A stretch of 10,309 nt of DNA from Gammaproteobacteria bacterium (GTDB taxonomy: Bacteria; Pseudomonadota; Gammaproteobacteria; Pseudomonadales; Azotimanducaceae), in NCBI GenBank assembly GCA_030430515.1, contig JAUIKX010000111.1, positions 1 through 10,309 of the forward strand. The letters run 5' to 3'. Shown here in pieces: positions 7,201 through 10,309 of this stretch (positions within the stretch are counted from its first letter, which is position 1; each line of letters begins with the position of its first letter). A program made the position numbers and the translations under genes. Under the pieces are notes generated by a model that saw only the letters and a program-made list of their open reading frames with translations, did no database searches and was not told the origin of the DNA.

Positions 7201-9628
7201 TGTGACTCTGCGTGAAACCATTTTCCGCGGTCAGAGCTCGGCAGCCGGCAGAGGGCCGGGGCTGTCGATCTTCAATGGCGGCAATGGCCTCATTCAGAAT
7301 TCTGAAATCGAGCTCGATGCGTCGTCGTCAGGTGATGGTGGTACGGCGCTCTTCCTGACTCAGGGTAATCTGGAGGTGGATCTTTCGATCTTCCGCGGTA
7401 CCAGCAGCGGTTCGGGCAGCGGCGGGGTGCTGGCGTTCAACAGCGGCACGCTGAACTTCCACGACTCGGACGTTCTGGTGAGCTCGGAAGGCAGCGGCCA
7501 GGCCGGCTTTGCCATTTTCGAGTCGGTGGACGATCTGCGCATCGACCAGGTCGAGCAGCAGGGCGATGCTCTGGCTGAAGGCAATGGGTTCGGCTTTCGT
7601 ATGACGTCCACGAGCGGAGATGTGGATCTATCCAACACGACGGTTCGGCTGGCCTCGGCGGGCAGCGGTGATGCCGGGGCGCTCCTTGTACAGGCCGCTG
7701 ACGCCCTGAGTATCACGAGCCTGCTGTTCGAAGGTGAAAGCTCCGGATCGGGGCAGGCGGGCGGCGCTCTCATCTCCAGCGGCGGAGATGTATCCATCGA
7801 GGGTATGCGTTTATCCAGCAACGGGCTTGCCCAGGGCCGTTCCGGTGTCATAGAGCTGGCAAGCGGTGGTTCTGTTTCCATGATCGAAGCGGCGTTTCTC
7901 AACAGCTCCCAGGACGGTGCAGGGAGCCGCATCGCGCTGAGCAGTGCGGGTGATATGGCGCTAACCGATTCTGCGCTGGAAGTGACGGCCAACGGCGCTG
8001 GAAATGGCGGTGACATTCGGCTCGCGAGCGCTGGCGACCTGGTGCTCGACAACGTGTTGCTGACCGGTCAGGCGCGCGCCTCCGGCGATGGCGGCGATAT
8101 GGCGCTCGAAGCAGGCGGAACGCTGTCGTTGAACCAGAGTTCGCTCGAACTCGACGCGCAGAGCAGCGGCGATGGTGGTCTGGCGAACCTGATCGGCGGA
8201 GACATCGCTGTCTCGCTCACCGAGTTCACAGGCTCCGCAGCCGCGGAAGGAGCGGGGGGCGATTTCATTTTTCGGAGCGCCGGAGATCTGACTTTCACGG
8301 AATCGCTCATGACGGTCGTGGCGCGGGGCGAAGGATCCGCTGCCCTGGTGGGCTTTCTTGCGGAAGGTGACGTGACGGTGTTCGACTCGGTCTTTACGGC
8401 CGACGTATTCGGCGCGGGTGCCGGCCGGGGCGTGGTGATTGACGCCGGTGGCCGCACGGACATCGAGAAGGTCTCCGTGGCCATCAATTCCGCCGGTACC
8501 GGCGATGCGGGCGCATTCGTCGTGCGGTCGGATGGCGATGTGAGTGTCGGCGATTTTCTGTTCAGCGGCGAGAGTACCGGCACGGCGAGTGGTGGAGAGC
8601 TGGACATATTCAGCATCGACGGTTCGTTGTCGATGGCGCTCGCGCAAATATCGGTCGAAGGCTTCGGTCCGGGTCAGGCCGGACGTGTCGCCCTCACGGC
8701 AGATCAGGATATGACCGTGAGCGACGCGCAGGTCACGGGTGCGGTAGATGACGGAAATGGCGCTGATTTTCGCTTCATCGCTGGCCGCGACCTCACCGTG
8801 AGCGCTTCTGAGATCGGCGCTGAGACGTTCGGATCGGCGCAGGGTGGCGCGGTTCTGTTTTCCGCGGACGGAACGTTGAGCATGGAGAACACGCAGGTGA
8901 CCGCGGACTCTTTCGGCTCAGGCCCCGGCGGAGATCTGGGTGCGTTCGGAGCGGACGGCGTGTTCTTTGCCAATACCAGCTTTTCTTCGAGCGCCGAAGG
9001 AAGCGGCAATGCCGGGTCTCTGCAGCTGTTGAGTGGCGGTCTGGTTGCGCTCACGCAAGGCAGCGAACTGCTCAGCAGCTCCGCGCAGTCCGAAGGCGGC
9101 AACATCACGGTGACTTCCGGTGCGTTCGAGCTCCGCGATTCCACCGTCGAGACATCTGTTTTTGCGGCTTCGGGGGATGGCGGCAACCTGGAAATCAGTA
9201 CCGATCGCCTGACGGTCCGCCGGGGTGTGATCCTGGCGAATGCCGTTGCGGGCCGGGGCGGTCGGATCAGCATCGACGTGACGGAAGGTGAGCGTGTGTT
9301 CGTGGACTCGCAGAGCCTGATCAATGCCGAATCGCAGACCGGCATCGATGGCGACATCGAAATCACCGATCCGGATACGGAGATCGCCGCGGCGATCACG
9401 CCTCAGGACGCCCGCATCGAAACGACGCCGCAGCTGGCGACGGATCTGTGCTCCGCCGATCGTGGCGGCCTGCGTCTCGTAGTGGAGGGCCCCGGAGGGG
9501 TGCGTCCGTCGCCAGGCAGCTACATCTCTCCGTCGCTCGTTGGCGATGATCAGGCTGATGAAGACAATGTTTCGATGCAGGCGGCATCGCGTGGCACGCA
9601 AGGCTTGCTCGCGGGAGGGTGCCGATGA
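4214..9628 (+). CDS. TpsA exoprotein: filamentous-haemagglutinin-type beta-helix adhesin
   Basis: An acidic 1804-residue protein. Residues 1-18 are a Sec signal peptide (RK, hydrophobic core, cleavage after VQA). Residues about 20-150 are the TPS (haemagglutination activity) domain, with NLFHSF (58-63), the ITNVISRVTGG segment and NPAGV (114-118) matching the family's NLF/NPxG hallmarks; this domain directs the protein to its TpsB partner. From about residue 220 to 1690 the protein is a run of about 50 coils near 28 residues long, each marked by a G-x-G-G turn, as expected for a right-handed beta-helix shaft. The tail holds the only two cysteines, C1746 and C1803, around a GRGG-like, proline-bearing segment, resembling C-termini of anchored TpsA proteins. 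Only two lysines occur (K3, K1419). Likely role: surface adhesin or matrix protein; no toxin domain or RGD motif was recognised. It overlaps the transporter gene by 4 bases. Confidence 0.93.
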   Translation: MRKSILLGITLLGSWVQAGEVVLDSFTPLDTIDDVALPADGSNTFNIVEAFGRRAGDNLFHSFHDFSIDAGETALFTGDAAITNVISRVTGGDISLLNGTISNDIAGAGFWFVNPAGVIVGADAEFDVSGTLAIGAADFVQFADGSLYAMDTAANDVQLLIDAPSTFGWLEGSTAGALQVQGADLSEDGFVDFGDGVLLAANTGLTVEDSTIYTTDNGASPAGDVLMLVNNGDLMLTRTRVQTGRSPTATVQVPTDAGEIRIVADGALVLQNSEVRSINDSNVIDAANVRLSGNSVEANSSVIFTQAGAAARGGNVEIASATDVVSNGSGFFAVTDGTGDGGSLQISADGDAVFLDSFLIGDTRDAGAGGLLRVSSGGDMVLEGTLAQIIARDSGNAGEMIFLSQGALTLTGSGFNGSTAGSGTGGDFVFLSQNPLSITGSEIRLVSAGAGQTGFAGLASQTSVDVTNSIFNGNVTAEGSGQFFEIVTPGDVSINQSTVSVQSIGAGNGIRFTVEAQGDIDVSGTLLQAGASAAGNGGAIQLRSDADVSLFNSALRGTNSGSGDGGNLEILAAGDISLQNTEFDADASGTGDGGDVSMSAGGTFTADLSILNGTNSGSGAGGDFDFRGSQGLSFTESRIVLESTGVGRAGSVSLLGAGETGLVVDNMIFDANNSGAGEGGGINLRSDSTAEISRVTARLASQSSGDAGVLTADSAGDLTLTNLLFEGTSSGTGTGGGLQLSSGANLLMDVFDISANSTASGGSGVLLMSADNVLAVRRGAINASNTDGAGGDVILNGTGGALVQDVEVNLSTSGRAAGGSFSMSSGNDAVIIETIVSGNTLSSGQGGGIVVQADGDLSVVQSNLELSSSASGDGGSLVLSGTESLNVSNTFFTGEVRSSGSGGTLDLTSSGAVTLTDNLFRLGTSGSGNSGAMTISSGTDMMLDGFFADISVSDTGDGGVVTIASGGDLDLINSDVLSITRADGDGSRMVVSAAGDVTLRETIFRGQSSAAGRGPGLSIFNGGNGLIQNSEIELDASSSGDGGTALFLTQGNLEVDLSIFRGTSSGSGSGGVLAFNSGTLNFHDSDVLVSSEGSGQAGFAIFESVDDLRIDQVEQQGDALAEGNGFGFRMTSTSGDVDLSNTTVRLASAGSGDAGALLVQAADALSITSLLFEGESSGSGQAGGALISSGGDVSIEGMRLSSNGLAQGRSGVIELASGGSVSMIEAAFLNSSQDGAGSRIALSSAGDMALTDSALEVTANGAGNGGDIRLASAGDLVLDNVLLTGQARASGDGGDMALEAGGTLSLNQSSLELDAQSSGDGGLANLIGGDIAVSLTEFTGSAAAEGAGGDFIFRSAGDLTFTESLMTVVARGEGSAALVGFLAEGDVTVFDSVFTADVFGAGAGRGVVIDAGGRTDIEKVSVAINSAGTGDAGAFVVRSDGDVSVGDFLFSGESTGTASGGELDIFSIDGSLSMALAQISVEGFGPGQAGRVALTADQDMTVSDAQVTGAVDDGNGADFRFIAGRDLTVSASEIGAETFGSAQGGAVLFSADGTLSMENTQVTADSFGSGPGGDLGAFGADGVFFANTSFSSSAEGSGNAGSLQLLSGGLVALTQGSELLSSSAQSEGGNITVTSGAFELRDSTVETSVFAASGDGGNLEISTDRLTVRRGVILANAVAGRGGRISIDVTEGERVFVDSQSLINAESQTGIDGDIEITDPDTEIAAAITPQDARIETTPQLATDLCSADRGGLRLVVEGPGGVRPSPGSYISPSLVGDDQADEDNVSMQAASRGTQGLLAGGCR
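5816..8836 (+). repeat. Higher-order repeat array of 28-residue coils within TpsA
   Basis: Within the shaft, runs of coils recur in the same order. Unit A is 5816-6658 (281 codons, 10 coils), B is 6659-7162 (168 codons, 6 coils), C is 7163-7999 (279 codons, 10 coils) and D is 8000-8836 (279 codons, 10 coils). Position-specific marks recur: coils 2 of B, C and D end in (L/I)EL..(S/A)SS or similar; coil 7 of A, C and D begins GDAG and holds LLFEG or LFSG; coil 9 of A, C and D is 27 residues and ends in Asp. DNA-level identity between units is low, so the duplications look old. Alignment was done by eye. Confidence 0.7.
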
Positions 9629-9630
9629 TG
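9613..9630 (+). promoter_or_regulatory. Ribosome-binding site and overlapping start of the TpsB gene
   Basis: GGGAGGG (9613-9619), inside the last codons of TpsA, lies 5 bases before ATG 9625 and 8 before the second in-frame ATG at 9628. The TpsA stop (9626-9628) overlaps ATG 9625 as ATGA, the usual arrangement for translational coupling. Either ATG could be used; they differ by one residue. Confidence 0.65.
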
Positions 9631-10309
9631 ATCCGCATCACAATGGGAGTTGCTGCATTGCTCTGGGCAGCTTCGGCGGTGTCGGCCGAACCTCTGCACG
9701 AACGGCGCTGGCAGGCGCTGCCGGATGCGACGTTTGCCGACGAAGAGGCGCCGCCTGCCCCTGCGAAAGAGCAGGTTGAGCCACTGCAGCCGGCCCGATC
9801 AACCCGGTTGGCGGAAGTCAGCCGTGTGCACATAGACGATATCGTCCTGGAAGGGGCTTCGGTTCTGGAACCGGCCTCTGTGGATGCGCTTTTCGCAGGC
9901 TATGAGGGCCGAGAGGTGGACCTTCTCGACCTGCAGCAGCTGCGCCTGGACCTGAACCGGCTCTATGTCAGTAACGGCTATGTCAGTAGCGGCGTGCGCA
10001 TTCCCGATCAGGTGGTGAGCGATGGTCGGCTCGTATTCGAAGCGGTGGAAAACGGACTGTCGGACATCGAGCTTCTGGAAGGCAGCAGGCTTCGCGATGC
10101 CTACATACGTGATCGCCTTTCGCGTTACATCTCCTCGCCGGTCAATACCGACGATCTGCAGGAAGCGCTTCAGCGCCTGAAGCGTGACGAGCGCATCGAT
10201 GCAGTGGATGCGCGTCTGCAACCAGGCGCCGAACGCGGTGAAAGCCGGCTTGCGGTGCGGGTTACCGATGCGAAGCGGTTTCAGTGGAAGTTCGGCTTCG
10301 ACAACTATC
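9625..10309 (+). CDS. TpsB outer-membrane transporter, FhaC/ShlB/HecB family (5' part)
   Basis: The first 228 residues are present and the frame runs off the right edge; the full family length is usually about 550-600. Residues 1-21 form a signal peptide (cleavage after AVSA). Residues 22-65 are a proline- and acid-rich linker, where family members carry the plug helix and its linker. POTRA1 spans about 67-142 (VHIDDIVLEGASVL..., with GYVSSGVRIPDQ at 119-129, a typical ShlB-type POTRA segment). POTRA2 spans about 145-216 (LSDIELLEG ... RLAVRVTDA). WKFGFDNY at 221-228 is the usual opening strand of the 16-stranded barrel. The POTRA domains bind the TPS domain of the exoprotein in the periplasm and the barrel secretes it. 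Placement directly after TpsA makes it the cognate transporter. Confidence 0.93.
   Translation, partial: MMIRITMGVAALLWAASAVSAEPLHERRWQALPDATFADEEAPPAPAKEQVEPLQPARSTRLAEVSRVHIDDIVLEGASVLEPASVDALFAGYEGREVDLLDLQQLRLDLNRLYVSNGYVSSGVRIPDQVVSDGRLVFEAVENGLSDIELLEGSRLRDAYIRDRLSRYISSPVNTDDLQEALQRLKRDERIDAVDARLQPGAERGESRLAVRVTDAKRFQWKFGFDNY

Noticed and set aside
5698..9399. Several minus-strand open frames of 180-300 residues opposite TpsA
   Set aside because: They are Pro/Ser-rich translations of the complement of Gly/Ser/Asp repeat codons and show no independent protein features.

Overview
The window is high-GC DNA (roughly 60% by eye) with dense coding on the + strand. It looks like a Gram-negative bacterium, most likely a proteobacterium and perhaps a gammaproteobacterium. 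The reasons are a two-partner secretion (TPS) pair, which needs an outer membrane, gram-negative-type signal peptides, and a UGA codon that appears to be read as selenocysteine. The exact lineage cannot be told from the sequence. No convincing minus-strand gene, tRNA, rRNA, CRISPR array, integrase or insertion sequence was seen.

Layout. (1) Bases 1-100 may hold the tail of an unidentified upstream gene. (2) Bases 79-732 encode a Nudix hydrolase with the coenzyme A pyrophosphatase signature. (3) Bases 781-1920 encode one thioredoxin-fold redox protein of 379 residues. Its reading frame is crossed by a single TGA (1261-1263), exactly where the first redox cysteine of the fold is expected. A stem-loop with the geometry of a bacterial SECIS element follows directly, so I read this as a selenoprotein and not as two ORFs. 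(4) Bases 1921-2072 are non-coding and contain inverted and direct repeats, some able to pair with the ribosome-binding site of the next gene. (5) Bases 2073-4205 encode an exported TPR + CHAT (caspase-like) protein. (6) Bases 4214-9628 encode a 1804-residue TpsA exoprotein of the filamentous-haemagglutinin class. (7) From 9625 to the right edge runs the start of the TpsB outer-membrane transporter (signal peptide, two POTRA domains, first barrel residues).

Genes 5-7 form a tight operon: 8 nt between the CHAT stop and the TpsA start, and a 4-nt overlap between TpsA and TpsB. TpsB should recognise the N-terminal TPS domain of TpsA in the periplasm and thread it through the outer membrane, where it folds as a long beta-helix. 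The CHAT protein carries its own export signal and both catalytic residues, so it may act in the periplasm on the TPS system; that role is inference. The TpsA shaft is built of about 50 coils of about 28 residues, organised into a higher-order repeat of 10 coils (two units are exactly 837 bp). Its only two cysteines lie near the C-terminus.

The strongest points for follow-up are the selenocysteine redoxin with its SECIS-like hairpin and the exported CHAT protease coupled to a TPS pair.
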